NCBI RefSeq assembly: GCF_006443095.1
Contig: NZ_VFWZ01000001.1
Span: 186,001 to 250,000, forward strand
Source of the DNA: Aquimarina algicola
GTDB taxonomy: Bacteria; Bacteroidota; Bacteroidia; Flavobacteriales; Flavobacteriaceae
Direction: 5' to 3'
DNA: 64,000 nucleotides
A program made the position numbers and the translations under genes. This document shows positions 39,404 through 49,269 of this stretch, one piece after another (the stretch's first letter is position 1; the number at the start of each line of letters is the position of its first letter). Under the pieces are notes generated by a model. That model ran no database searches and was not told the DNA's origin. It worked only from the letters and a program-made list of their open reading frames with translations.

Positions 39404-40125
39404 GATCTAAAATTTAAAAATAATACAAAACCTAATTGTTGTTGTACTTCTCGAAAAGCACTTGTAATTTGTAATCTCTCGTAATTAAAATTATAATTAA
39501 AGGTAAAATCAAATTGCTCGAAGGGGGAGTATTTGTAGCCAAAACTCCAGGATAACCCTTGATAATCTTTTAGTGAATATATTCCCGAAGTTGCATGCGT
39601 ACTCCTAAAAAAAATAAAAGGAACTGACAATTCAGAAAATAAACTGTGTTTTTCATTAATTCTATAATTAAATATACTTGCTAAACTGAAAGATTGGCTG
39701 AATAAATTTCTTTCTCCATTTCTCGTAGAATACGTTGAAATATTACTGTTGGACTTTAAACCTAAGTGAATAGAAAAATTATCGTCATTATATATATTCT
39801 TTACATAAGAAATCCCTAACCCTAATTTTGTATACCCCAAATTTAAAACAGGAATGACATCGGTTTCCAGTGTGGATTCTAAATAATCAAACTCTATATT
39901 AAATAAATTCTTCTTTTTAGTAATTCTCTCATAGCCAATTTTATAGATCAAACCTGTATAATCATAACGAGAAACAGGAGCTATTTCTAAATTTTTAAGG
40001 GCTCCAAAATTATAACTTGTAGTAAACTTCAATTTGTTCTTGGTCTTAGAATTACCTACAGTAGTTTGAGCAATTACAGAAAATATTGACATTAAAAATA
40101 GAAAGAGGAATAGTTGTATTCTCAT
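39400..40125 (-). CDS. Outer-membrane beta-barrel-like protein
   Basis: 241 residues, signal peptide ending SVIAQ, then alternating aromatic strands (LKFTTSYNFGALKN, LFNIEFDYLEST, FDFTFNYNFNYERL) and a C-terminal strand ending in FVLFLNFRS. Barrel fold inferred; no family recognised. Divergent from the kinase at 40271, mirroring the 20188-21747 / 21896 arrangement. Confidence 0.65.
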   Translation of the reverse strand: MRIQLFLFLFLMSIFSVIAQTTVGNSKTKNKLKFTTSYNFGALKNLEIAPVSRYDYTGLIYKIGYERITKKKNLFNIEFDYLESTLETDVIPVLNLGYTKLGLGISYVKNIYNDDNFSIHLGLKSNSNISTYSTRNGERNLFSQSFSLASIFNYRINEKHSLFSELSVPFIFFRSTHATSGIYSLKDYQGLSWSFGYKYSPFEQFDFTFNYNFNYERLQITSAFREVQQQLGFVLFLNFRS

Positions 40126-40270
40126 TTTTTAAGGTTAAAATCAAAACAAATAAAGAGAAATAAAAACCTCAAATTGTAATTAGTTGACAAACGTTGAGTC
40201 TTTGGTTATAAGCGTTATAAAGTAGCTTTGTTTATAATAATTATATCTTTTTTTGTTTAAAATATTCAAA

Positions 40271-41296
40271 ATGAATAGACCAACTACACTATTGGTTGTT
40301 GTAGGACACCTACTATTTTGGTTTTTCAATTATTGGTTTATTGCCTTTGGTTCAGAATTAAATTGGAATGGTTTTACAACCTCTTCAGGCAGTTTAGCTT
40401 ATGCATACAGTTATGGGATTTTTTTCAATATTGCGGTATTTTATCTTCAAGCCTTTTGGTTATTTCCAAAGTTTTTTTTGCTTGATAAAAAATTGAGTTT
40501 TTATGTGCTTTTTGTTATTTCAATCTTGGTGTTTTCTATAATTGAAACCTATTTTGATTACTTACTTTATATGACTTATGATATAAATGAACCACTAATT
40601 GGAAGTTTTATAACAAATACCATATTTCATATTTTATATGGAGCAACTGGTTTTTTCTATATTTTAAATTTTGAGTACACAAAAAATAAGAAATTAAAAC
40701 AAGAGCTCTTAGAAGAAAGCTTTAAAACGGAATTGAAGTATTTGAAAGCACAATTAAATCCACATTTTCTATTTAACGGGATTAATAATATTTATCATTT
40801 AATAGATAGGGATAATGTTTTGGCTAAAGAAACATTACTTCAATTTTCAGGTCTTTTACGTTACCAATTATATGAGAGTGGAAATCATATTTTACTGGAA
40901 AAAGAACTGGACTATATATTGAAGTATATAAAAATCGAAGAGGTCCGTAGGAAATCTGATATTGAATTAGATTATGATATCAAATTAGAAAATCCAAAAT
41001 TGCAAATCGCACCTTTATTATTGATTCCTTTTATTGAAAATGCCTTTAAACATTGTAGCTATCACATAGATAACACTATAAATCTAATTAAAATAAAAAT
41101 TGAAGAAGCAGGAGGGAGGCTTACCTTAAATGTTGAGAATAGCTTTGATGATGTTTCAGCTAAAAAAGATTCGGTAGGCGGGATTGGGTTACAAAATGTA
41201 AAAAAACGATTGTTCTTATTGTATCCAGATAAACATAAATTGAATATCGAAAAAAGCAAAGACAAGTATAAAATAAACTTATCAATTAACTTGTAA
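40271..41296 (+). CDS. LytS/YehU-type sensor histidine kinase
   Basis: 341 residues from ATG at 40271 (a TTG at 40253 is in frame but adds a poor N-terminus). Four membrane spans, KAQLNPHFLFNGINNIYHL with His165, N box PFIENAFKHC, G box GGIGLQNVKKRL. Close paralogue of the kinase at 21896-22933 and paired in the same way with a LytTR gene nine bases downstream. Confidence 0.93.
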   Translation: MNRPTTLLVVVGHLLFWFFNYWFIAFGSELNWNGFTTSSGSLAYAYSYGIFFNIAVFYLQAFWLFPKFFLLDKKLSFYVLFVISILVFSIIETYFDYLLYMTYDINEPLIGSFITNTIFHILYGATGFFYILNFEYTKNKKLKQELLEESFKTELKYLKAQLNPHFLFNGINNIYHLIDRDNVLAKETLLQFSGLLRYQLYESGNHILLEKELDYILKYIKIEEVRRKSDIELDYDIKLENPKLQIAPLLLIPFIENAFKHCSYHIDNTINLIKIKIEEAGGRLTLNVENSFDDVSAKKDSVGGIGLQNVKKRLFLLYPDKHKLNIEKSKDKYKINLSINL

Positions 41297-41304
41297 CACT
41301 TAAA

Positions 41305-41991
41305 ATGAAAAAACTCAATTGCTTAATAATTGACGACGAGCTTTATGCTAGAGAGGGGATTGCAAATTACTGCAAGGAAGTATCTTTTTTAAATATTATC
41401 GCACTTTGTAAAAATGTATTACAAGCAAATCATCACTTAGAAAAAAATCAAATTGATTTGATCTTTTTGGATATCAACATGCCAATGATACAAGGGATTG
41501 ATTGGTTAAAGGAGTTAAAAAATGCTCCTTCAATTATCATCACGACTGCTTACGAAAAATACGCTTTAGAAAGCTTTGAGTACAATGTTTTGGACTATTT
41601 AGTAAAACCCATTTCTTTGAAACGATTTTTACAGGCGGTTAATAAAGTTGCTAATTATCATAGCAATTTGACTAAAGAGAAGTTTCTTTTTTTTAAAATA
41701 GAAAAGCATCTAAAGAAAATAAATCTAAAAGATGTGCTATTTGTAGAAGCTATGCAAAACTATGTTAAAATTGTTACTACAGATGAAGATATCATTATCA
41801 AAATGCCTTTAAAGAAACTCAAAAATCAGTTACCAATTGAGGACTTTATACAAACACATAAATCATATATAATTTCTAAAAATAAAGTGGATAAGATAAT
41901 AGAGAATACAATTGTTATTGGCACATATCATGTTCCTGTTAGTGTTCGGTTAAAAAGTAGCGTTTTTAGTAGTTTTAAGCTAGAAGTGTAG
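41305..41991 (+). CDS. LytTR-family response regulator
   Basis: 228 residues, receiver Asp56 in LIFLDINMPMIQG, LytTR domain with VLFVEAMQNYVKIVT and IQTHKSYIISKNKVDKI. Nearly collinear with the regulator at 22945-23619, including the shared EVSFLN..ALCKNVLQANH stretch. Convergent with the regulator at 42024. Confidence 0.94.
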   Translation: MKKLNCLIIDDELYAREGIANYCKEVSFLNIIALCKNVLQANHHLEKNQIDLIFLDINMPMIQGIDWLKELKNAPSIIITTAYEKYALESFEYNVLDYLVKPISLKRFLQAVNKVANYHSNLTKEKFLFFKIEKHLKKINLKDVLFVEAMQNYVKIVTTDEDIIIKMPLKKLKNQLPIEDFIQTHKSYIISKNKVDKIIENTIVIGTYHVPVSVRLKSSVFSSFKLEV

Positions 41992-42021
41992 AGACAAAAT
42001 ATGTATAGAATGAGAATTAAT
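41986..42021 (+). repeat. Dispersed intergenic repeat copy
   Basis: The segment overlapping the regulator stop (ACAAAATATGTATAGAATG...) matches 48888-48923 (GCAAAATGTGTATGGAATG...) at most positions with two or three small gaps. A shorter relative is at 49770-49793. It lies between convergent genes. Confidence 0.5.
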
Positions 42022-42023
42022 TA

Positions 42024-42752
42024 TTATTTAATAAAATTCGTTAGATTGTGTTTATAGACATTTCCAATTGGAATGTTTACATCATTAATTTTTAATCTAT
42101 TTCCTTGAATAATGTCGATTTTTCTTATAGAAACAATATAGGATTTATGGATGCGTAAAAATTGTTTTTCAGGTAACCGCTTCTCAAAATTTGCCAAACG
42201 GTCTAATGAAGTAATGATTTCATTGGCTAAATGAATTTTGACATAGCTCCCCAGGCTTTCTAGGTATAGAATTTCATCCAATGATACTTGGTGTATCTTT
42301 TTATCACCTTTTATAAAAATACTTTCAACAGAAATTGTCGGATTTTCGTTTTGAATTGATTGTGGTTTTGAGTTTTGTTTTCCTGATCCATCTAATAATT
42401 CTTTTTGATTCTTAACTTTTTGTATGGCTTTTAAAAAACGTTCAAAACTAAAAGGCTTTAATAAGTAATCCATTACATTCAATTCATAACCTTCCATAGC
42501 GTATTCCTGGTAAGCTGTAGTTACAATGACCAAAGGCGGATTAGTTAGTGTGCGTAAAAAATCTAACCCTTTTAATTCGGGCATATTAATGTCTAAAAAG
42601 ATTAAATCAACTTCATTTTCATGTAAATAATTGAGAGCTTCCAAAGCAGAATGACATTCTTTCTGAATGGTTAAAAACGAAAGGTTGTCACAGTATTTTT
42701 TGATCACTCTATGAGCCAAAGGCTCATCATCTATGCTAATACACTTCATCAT
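42024..42752 (-). CDS. LytTR-family response regulator
   Basis: 242 residues from the ATG at 42752, which overlaps the kinase stop (ATGATGA); a second ATG is at 42749. Receiver with SIDDEP and Asp54 in LIFLDINMPELKG, linker of about 30 polar residues (GSGKQNSKPQSIQNENP), LytTR domain (ILYLESLGSYVKIHL ... RIHKSYIVSIRKIDII). Likely controls the divergent ABC/M1 operon through the direct repeats at 43812-43902 (inference). Confidence 0.92.
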   Translation of the reverse strand: MMKCISIDDEPLAHRVIKKYCDNLSFLTIQKECHSALEALNYLHENEVDLIFLDINMPELKGLDFLRTLTNPPLVIVTTAYQEYAMEGYELNVMDYLLKPFSFERFLKAIQKVKNQKELLDGSGKQNSKPQSIQNENPTISVESIFIKGDKKIHQVSLDEILYLESLGSYVKIHLANEIITSLDRLANFEKRLPEKQFLRIHKSYIVSIRKIDIIQGNRLKINDVNIPIGNVYKHNLTNFIK

Positions 42753-43780
42753 ATATTCAACTCTAAATTTACACAAAACACATTGTTTTTAATGGTAATG
42801 TCTAGTGTATGTGTTGTAGGATAAATTAAAGATAATCTTCTTTTTACATTTTCAAGCCCTATACCTGCACCTTTGTTCTCATCTGTAGCTTTAAAATTGT
42901 TTTCAATATAAAATCCAACAGTATTTTCTTTTACGTGTAATTTAATTTTCAGGAAAGCATCTTTTTCAAGCAAATCAAACCCATGCTTAAATGCATTTTC
43001 TAAAAATACAATCAAAATCATAGGCGCAATACGTAATTGATCATTTGTAATTTCTTTTTCAAAATTAATATATCCACGTTGATGATGACGCATCTCTTGT
43101 AATTTGATATAGTTTTCCAGATACGCTACTTCACTACTAATAGAAACAGTAGCTTCTTTACAATCGTAGATAGTATAGCGCATCATTTCAGAAAGTTTTA
43201 AAATTACTTCTGAGGTCTCGTCAGATTTTTCTAAAGAAAGTGCATACAGATTATTCAAGGTGTTAAAAAAGAAATGAGGACTTATTTGATTTCGTAATGA
43301 AGACAGTTCCATTTGAAGTCTGTCATTTTCAATTTGCTTTATTTTGGAAAGCTGTATAAACCATCGATAGGAGAGATTCACTAAAGTAGTGACTAACATA
43401 ATAAATGCTATAGCCATTACTCCCGAAAATGGTGTAGTTTTAGGTTCTTCGATTTGATTAAACCAATGTTCATCAATCCATGGTTCTGCAATGCCAATAA
43501 CTGACCCCCAAATAATAATTAGTAATATTAGATAGATAGCGTATTGGATATATTTTTTTGGAACAAGGTATTTGGGAATCAACCAATATACTTTTAAAAA
43601 CACTGGAGGCGCTAATAACAAAAAAATACTACTGGCTGCCTGGAAAAAATAAAAAAGAAATGCGTTAAAAGTTAATGTACTCAACTCAGATATTGACATT
43701 AGCATTGCAATAATTATCGAAATACTAAACAGTGTCAACGTATTGACAATAATTATTCTTTTGTGATTTATTAATTCCAT
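42749..43780 (-). CDS. LytS/YehU-type sensor histidine kinase
   Basis: 343 residues, membrane spans in 8-30, 40-66, 78-98 and 118-137, His_kinase motif RNQISPHFFFNTLNNLYAL (His169), N box VFLENAFKHG, G box GAGIGLENVKRRLSLI. Divergent from the ABC ATPase gene at 44000. Confidence 0.92.
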   Translation of the reverse strand: MELINHKRIIIVNTLTLFSISIIIAMLMSISELSTLTFNAFLFYFFQAASSIFLLLAPPVFLKVYWLIPKYLVPKKYIQYAIYLILLIIIWGSVIGIAEPWIDEHWFNQIEEPKTTPFSGVMAIAFIMLVTTLVNLSYRWFIQLSKIKQIENDRLQMELSSLRNQISPHFFFNTLNNLYALSLEKSDETSEVILKLSEMMRYTIYDCKEATVSISSEVAYLENYIKLQEMRHHQRGYINFEKEITNDQLRIAPMILIVFLENAFKHGFDLLEKDAFLKIKLHVKENTVGFYIENNFKATDENKGAGIGLENVKRRLSLIYPTTHTLDITIKNNVFCVNLELNI

Positions 43781-43811
43781 AATCCGTAATAACTACAAAA
43801 GTATCAAAAGT

Positions 43812-43902
43812 ATCAATGAAGTTCTATTCTTATTAATGAACTCACCATAGCATCACACAAACTACCCTTTTTTATCAATAAACTTCATTCATTAATGAAA
43901 CT
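43812..43902. promoter_or_regulatory. Paired direct repeats, candidate LytTR operator
   Basis: Two ~30-bp segments share a pattern: ATCAATGAAGTTC...ATTAATGAACT (43812-43842) and ATCAATAAACTTC...ATTAATGAAACT (43874-43902), starts 62 bases apart. LytTR regulators bind paired direct repeats on one DNA face, and this is the only gap (43781-43999) between the divergent kinase/regulator and ABC operons. Confidence 0.55.
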
Positions 43903-43999
43903 GATCTTTTTGTTTTTGTGATCAGCTATTTGATTAAATAAAATTGAAAAGTGACGCATTTAAAAGTTCTTTTGAAGCAAGATTAATAAACGTACTGAT

Positions 44000-44881
44000 A
44001 TGAAACTCAAAATAGAACACTTAAACAAAACATATGCTAATGGTGTAAAAGCTTTGAATGACCTTTCATTAGAAATAGAAACAGGAATGTTCGGGCTATT
44101 GGGCCCAAACGGAGCAGGAAAATCATCTTTAATGAGAACTCTGGCTACATTACAAGAAGCTGATAGCGGAACAGCACACCTGGGAGAAATCGATATGTTA
44201 AAAAACCCAGTAGCTGTGAGAAAAGTATTGGGCTACTTGCCGCAAGAATTTGGGGTATATCCAAAAATTACTGCAAAACAATTGTTGGATCATTTAGCCA
44301 TCTTAAAAGGGGTTGTTCATTATAAAGAACGAAAAGAGTTAGTGAACTATTTATTGCAAAAAGTAAATCTATATGAAAAGCGAAATAAAGCAGTAAAAAG
44401 TTTTTCTGGAGGGATGAAACAACGTATAGGGATAGCACAGGCATTAATTGGTAATCCAGAGTTAATTATTGTCGATGAGCCTACAGCTGGTTTGGATCCG
44501 GGTGAAAGAAATAGGTTTCATAATCTTCTTGCTGATGTTGCTGAAAATATCATTGTGATTCTTTCTACTCATATTGTAGAAGATGTCAGAGAATTGTGCC
44601 AACATATGGCTATCATGAACAACGGGCAGTTAATTTGTAAAGGAAAACCTCAAACAGTCATTGAAGAAATAAAAGGTCAGGTATGGCAAAAAATGATTTC
44701 TAGAAATGAATTAGAACATTATTTACAAGAGTATAAAGTGATTTCTAATAAAATGATAGGAGGGAAGCCATTAATTCATGTTTTAGATACCCAACAACCC
44801 GGTGATGGATTTACACAAGTATTACCTACTCTAGAAGATGTTTTTTTCTCAAAAATAAATACTGTTTCATCTACCAATTAA
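44000..44881 (+). CDS. ABC transporter ATP-binding protein
   Basis: 293 residues. Walker A GPNGAGKSS (35-43), Q-loop near LPQEF, signature SFSGGMKQR (about 135-142), Walker B LIIVDEPTAGLD (155-166), H-loop His191. CcmA/NatA-like ATPases of this type drive export or regulate heavy membrane proteins. Its permease is the fused protein 16 bases downstream. Confidence 0.95.
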   Translation: MKLKIEHLNKTYANGVKALNDLSLEIETGMFGLLGPNGAGKSSLMRTLATLQEADSGTAHLGEIDMLKNPVAVRKVLGYLPQEFGVYPKITAKQLLDHLAILKGVVHYKERKELVNYLLQKVNLYEKRNKAVKSFSGGMKQRIGIAQALIGNPELIIVDEPTAGLDPGERNRFHNLLADVAENIIVILSTHIVEDVRELCQHMAIMNNGQLICKGKPQTVIEEIKGQVWQKMISRNELEHYLQEYKVISNKMIGGKPLIHVLDTQQPGDGFTQVLPTLEDVFFSKINTVSSTN

Positions 44882-44897
44882 TTATAAACTCAAAACT

Positions 44898-47800
44898 ATG
44901 TTTAGAACATTTTTTTTTAAAGAAATACTAACGGGCCTCAAAAGCCCAATGTTATATATTTTTCTGTTTTTATTTACACTCATTACGACAGTTGGAATAA
45001 CTAATGAAAATATTACACTAGGCGGTGCTGTTGGAAATACATTAAAAAATGCACCGCATATCATGACTTTTTATGTTGGAAGGTTATCTCTTTTCGGGCT
45101 TTTAATTGCCACTGCATATTTTAATAATGCTGCTTTAAGGGATTATCATCACAATTTCAACAACATCATATTCAGTACTCCTATCCGTAAAATTAACTAT
45201 TTTTTCGGGCGTTTTTTTGGAGCATTAGTATTAGCTATAATCCCTTTGTTAGGCGTTTTTTTAGGGTTTATAATAGGAACAAATTTAGGTGTAGAAAGTG
45301 GCATGATTCCCTCAGACAGAATGGGAGTTTTATATGCAGAAGCCTTTATTAACAATTTCCTGTTATTTATTCTGCCAAATATGTTTATCGCAGGAGCAAT
45401 TATTTTTGCAGTGGCTAATACTTGGAAAAGCACCATTTTCTCTTTTATTGCTACGATAGTCATCATCGTCGGGTATTTAATTTCAGGAGCATTTTTGCAG
45501 GATATAAGTACAGAGAATTTAGCAGCATTGACCGATGTATTAGGGATTAATGCTTATACTGTAGATAGCAAATATTACACAAGTATAGAAAAGAATACCA
45601 CTATTATCTCTTTTAACGGTTTATTATTTTGGAATAGAATTGTCTGGATAAGTGTCGGGGTTATCATGCTGTTGATTTCATATCTATCACTGTCTTTCAC
45701 TAAGAAAAATCAAAAAGTAACTAAGATTAAGAAAGAAAGTAACCATTCAAAAGCTACTGAAACATTTCATTTCCCAGTAGTTAAAACGATGTTTAAACTC
45801 AAAACAGTAAGGGCACAATTCATAAGTCTTTTTAAAGTCAATTTTTATGTGCTTTTTACAAGTAACACTTTTAAGATTATGCTGTTATTAGGTGCCTTAA
45901 CGTTATTGAATAAACTTATAAACGGATTTGAATATTATGGTTTACAATCATACCCCGTAACCCACAAAATATTGGATTTTAGCCGCCCAATAAGCATGGT
46001 AGTCGGTATGATTATGCTTGTTTTCTTTAGTGGAGAATTAGTTTGGAGAGAACGTAATAATCATATTAATGGAGTGATCGATGGAACACCGCATCATTCT
46101 TTTACAATTTTATTTGCTAAACTATTCGCTTTAATAAGCATAAATGTAGTATTTGACCTCTTTTTAATACTAATTTCCATATTCTATCAACTGGTTAATG
46201 GATATACAAACCCAGAAATTGAAGTATATGTTTTAGATTTTTTATATTCCGGTTTGCCTTTTTATATCACATGGGCTTTTATTTTTATGGCACTTCAAAT
46301 CTTTATTAACCATAAATACTTAGCTTATTTTGTTTCTGTATTGTTGTTATTTTTATTTGAATTTATCATCATAGATACATTAGGGATTCGCTCATACATG
46401 TTAAATCTTGGTTTCACACCTGATTATACGTATTCAGATATGAACGGATTCGGGGCAGTGCTCATTGCAAAAAATTGGTTTAGTCTATATTGGATACTTT
46501 TTGGAATTATTTTGACAACCTTTGCCAGTACTTTTTGGGTAAGAGGAGTTTCAAAAGGAATCCGAAACCGATGGACATCTGCCCGAAAACAATTTACAAA
46601 AACATATGTGAGATATACTGTCATTGTGACTGTAGTATTTATAACAGTTTCTAGTTTTACGTATTACAATACACAAATTCTAAATTCATATCATACAGAA
46701 GATGAACTGAAAGCAATGCAAGTATCCTATGAAAAGAAGTATAAAAAATATGAAGGGATTTTACAGCCAAAAATAACAGCTATTGATTACAACGTTGCTA
46801 TGTATCCGAATGAAAGAAATGTTAAGGTTAATGCAAAACTGACAATACAAAATAAAGGAACAACACCTATAGATTCATTACACTATTCGCTGATAGATTT
46901 TATGGGATTTGGAACCGATGGTATGACGTTAAAGAAATCTAACTGGAAGAAAAAAGTAACTATTCCAAATGCAGCACTACTACATGATGATACAGCATTA
47001 GGATATCAGATTTTTAAATTACATAAAGCTTTACTACCAAACGAAACTATAGATATTGAATTAAAGGCAAATTATAGCAGTCAAGGTTTCGAAAATACAG
47101 TATCTAATATTCGAGTTGCTCAAAATGGAACTTTTTTTGATAGTTCAGACATCTTACCTGTTTTTGGATATGAAGTAGTTAATGAGATTACTGATATTAA
47201 TGATCGTAATTCCAATGGTTTACCTCCTCAAAGAGGAATGAATGTGCTAGAAGATCAAAATGCAAGAGGCGAAAATTATGTTTCAAGAGGCTTATCAGAC
47301 TGGGTAGATATTTCAACAATAATTTCTACAACAAGCGATCAAATTGCTGTTGCTCCAGGGGCTTTAGAAAAACAATGGAAAGAAAAAAATCGTTCCTATT
47401 TCAAATACAAAAATGATCATAGTTCTTTAAACTTTACCAATTTTATGTCGGCCAGATATGAGGTAGCTCGTAAAAAATGGAACGGAACAGCAATTGAAGT
47501 GTACTATGATAAAGCACATGCCTATAATATTGATATTATGCTCAATGCTGTAGAAAAAGCATTGCAATACTATACTCAAAACTTTGGACCTTATTTTCAT
47601 AAACAAGCTAGAGTAGTTGAGATTCCCAGATATTATAATTTTGCGCAAGCATTTCCTGGAACGATGCCCTATACAGAAGGAGGAGGTTTTATTACAAATC
47701 TTTCAAATACCGAAGATTATAATATTATTCATTCGACAATTGCCCACGAGATTGCACATCAATATTGGGCACACCAAGTTGTTGGGGCTAATGTTCAAGG

Positions 47801-48524
47801 GTCAACCATGTTATCAGAAAGTTTTGCAGAATATTCTTCTCTAATGGTAATGAAAAATGAACTGAAAGATCCGATTAAAATGAAGCGTTTCCTGACTTAT
47901 GATTTTGAACGTTATCTAAAAGGAAGGGGTACAGAAAATGAAGAAGAAAAACCATTGTATAAAGTAGAGAATCAAGCGTACATCCATTATGGAAAAGGAA
48001 GTTTGATATTATATGCTCTGCAAGAATATATAGGAGAAGATAAAGTGAATGAAGCATTACAGAATTTTCTAAAAGCATATGCCTATAAAGATGCTCCTTA
48101 CCCTACAACATCTGATTTTATAGACAACTACTTAGAACCACAAGTCCCCGAACACTTGAAATATTTACTTACGGATTGGTTTAAAAAGATTACGTTATAT
48201 GATTACAGTTTGGAAGAAGCTACTTATACTCTTAAAGAAAATGGCAAATACGAAGTAACAATGTCCATTAATGCTACCAAATTTAACGTTGATTCTACTG
48301 GGAAAGAACATGAAGTTCCACAACATGATTGGGTTGAAATTGGTTTTTATAAAGACGCTGAAGAAAAAGAATTGCTTTTCACAAAAAAGGTACTGTTTAC
48401 AGAGAATCAAATGAATTTTACTTTTGAAGTAGATATTCTTCCTGTAAAGGTAGCCATTGACCCCAAGCGCTTGTTAATAGAACGTGTTATCGATGATAAT
48501 GTAAAAGATGTTTCAAAGATGTAG
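44898..48524 (+). CDS. ABC permease fused to M1 aminopeptidase
   Basis: 1208 residues. Residues 1-600 carry about twelve membrane spans in two ABC2-type blocks with a soluble linker around 275-305. Residues 610-1208 are an M1-family metallopeptidase: zinc motif HEIAH (His950-His954) with a probable third ligand Glu974 in MLSESFAEYSS, and an EGGG motif upstream standing for the family GxMEN. The peptidase probably faces the periplasm. The layout is known in Bacteroidota; substrate unknown. Controlled by the adjacent LytS/LytTR pair is an inference from divergence. Confidence 0.9.
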   Translation: MFRTFFFKEILTGLKSPMLYIFLFLFTLITTVGITNENITLGGAVGNTLKNAPHIMTFYVGRLSLFGLLIATAYFNNAALRDYHHNFNNIIFSTPIRKINYFFGRFFGALVLAIIPLLGVFLGFIIGTNLGVESGMIPSDRMGVLYAEAFINNFLLFILPNMFIAGAIIFAVANTWKSTIFSFIATIVIIVGYLISGAFLQDISTENLAALTDVLGINAYTVDSKYYTSIEKNTTIISFNGLLFWNRIVWISVGVIMLLISYLSLSFTKKNQKVTKIKKESNHSKATETFHFPVVKTMFKLKTVRAQFISLFKVNFYVLFTSNTFKIMLLLGALTLLNKLINGFEYYGLQSYPVTHKILDFSRPISMVVGMIMLVFFSGELVWRERNNHINGVIDGTPHHSFTILFAKLFALISINVVFDLFLILISIFYQLVNGYTNPEIEVYVLDFLYSGLPFYITWAFIFMALQIFINHKYLAYFVSVLLLFLFEFIIIDTLGIRSYMLNLGFTPDYTYSDMNGFGAVLIAKNWFSLYWILFGIILTTFASTFWVRGVSKGIRNRWTSARKQFTKTYVRYTVIVTVVFITVSSFTYYNTQILNSYHTEDELKAMQVSYEKKYKKYEGILQPKITAIDYNVAMYPNERNVKVNAKLTIQNKGTTPIDSLHYSLIDFMGFGTDGMTLKKSNWKKKVTIPNAALLHDDTALGYQIFKLHKALLPNETIDIELKANYSSQGFENTVSNIRVAQNGTFFDSSDILPVFGYEVVNEITDINDRNSNGLPPQRGMNVLEDQNARGENYVSRGLSDWVDISTIISTTSDQIAVAPGALEKQWKEKNRSYFKYKNDHSSLNFTNFMSARYEVARKKWNGTAIEVYYDKAHAYNIDIMLNAVEKALQYYTQNFGPYFHKQARVVEIPRYYNFAQAFPGTMPYTEGGGFITNLSNTEDYNIIHSTIAHEIAHQYWAHQVVGANVQGSTMLSESFAEYSSLMVMKNELKDPIKMKRFLTYDFERYLKGRGTENEEEKPLYKVENQAYIHYGKGSLILYALQEYIGEDKVNEALQNFLKAYAYKDAPYPTTSDFIDNYLEPQVPEHLKYLLTDWFKKITLYDYSLEEATYTLKENGKYEVTMSINATKFNVDSTGKEHEVPQHDWVEIGFYKDAEEKELLFTKKVLFTENQMNFTFEVDILPVKVAIDPKRLLIERVIDDNVKDVSKM

Positions 48525-48599
48525 TAAATTTTTAGGTAACCAAAACTTCGAAAAGCTTAACATAAGCACTACTTATCGGATATCTTAATCATCATAGTA

Positions 48600-48672
48600 G
48601 GGGTATTGAATTTAGCAGAAAGTTCTATTAAATTCAATACTCCTTACTATTTCTATACTATAGAATAGTATA
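48600..48672. other. Two strong hairpins after the ABC/M1 gene
   Basis: Stem 1 pairs 48600-48614 with 48629-48643 (12 perfect pairs GTATTGAATTTA / TAAATTCAATAC plus a G-T and two G-C). Stem 2 is TATACTAT / ATAGTATA at 48654-48672 with a 3-base loop. Neither has a T run, so they are not classic terminators. The rest of 48525-48745 holds nothing I can name. Confidence 0.6.
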
Positions 48673-48745
48673 TGAGAGGCATAGAAAGTATTTCTCCTGT
48701 ATCTATGTCTATTCTTGTAGTTTCTGTGAACCATTTTTTACCCTA

Positions 48746-48918
48746 TTTTGTACTATAATGTACTTGCATTATGTGACTTTGCTTTAGTAAAAAGCCTTTT
48801 ACGACTCAAATTTTCTTGGATTTTTTTCTTTCTAAAAATTTCTTTAAAAATGTAATGGAATACTCTTTTTGCAGAAAGGGCAGAGGAGTGGAGGCAAAAT
48901 GTGTATGGAATGGGAATG
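48746..48918 (+). repeat. Repeat flanking parDE, left copy
   Basis: Starts with TTTGTACTATAATGTACTTG; its first 46 bases match those of 49624 with three mismatches, its last ~20 bases match again (ATGTGTATGGAATGGG vs ATGTGTGTGGAATGGG), with a diverged middle. The two copies bracket the parDE module in the same orientation. Confidence 0.8.
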
Positions 48919-48948
48919 ATTACAAGAACATTAATTAGGGTTTCTTAA

Positions 48949-48979
48949 TTTTGGAATGTTTAATGAATATTGTATATTG
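48949..48979 (+). promoter_or_regulatory. parDE promoter
   Basis: TTTTG at 48949-48953 and TATATTG at 48973-48979 are 19 bases apart, close to the Bacteroidota consensus. The start of transcription would lie about 26 bases before the parD ATG. Confidence 0.55.
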
Positions 48980-49011
48980 CACCAATAGTATGATTATTTA
49001 AACATTTAATT

Positions 49012-49269
49012 ATGTCAACAATTAGAAAAACGATCACATTTACAGAGAAACAGGATAAGTGGATAAAATCTCAGATTAAGTCAGGAGAGTTTACAAATGA
49101 TAGTGAATATCTTCGTGATTTAGTAAGACGTGACCAAGCTAAAAAAGCAAAGTTTTCTGCACTTAAAGCTGCTATAACTGAAGGCATGGATAGTGGTATT
49201 AGTGATAAATCTGTGCCAGATATTATGAAAGAAGTCGAAGAACGTATGAGAGCAGATGGGCGTTTATAA
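49012..49269 (+). CDS. parD: ParD-like antitoxin
   Basis: 85 residues. Ribbon-helix-helix start TIRKTITFTEKQDKWIKSQIKSGEFTND, then a charged helical tail ending in the motif KEVEERMRADGRL, typical of type II ParD/CopG antitoxins. Binds ParE and its own promoter. Overlaps parE by 14 bases. Confidence 0.93.
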   Translation: MSTIRKTITFTEKQDKWIKSQIKSGEFTNDSEYLRDLVRRDQAKKAKFSALKAAITEGMDSGISDKSVPDIMKEVEERMRADGRL

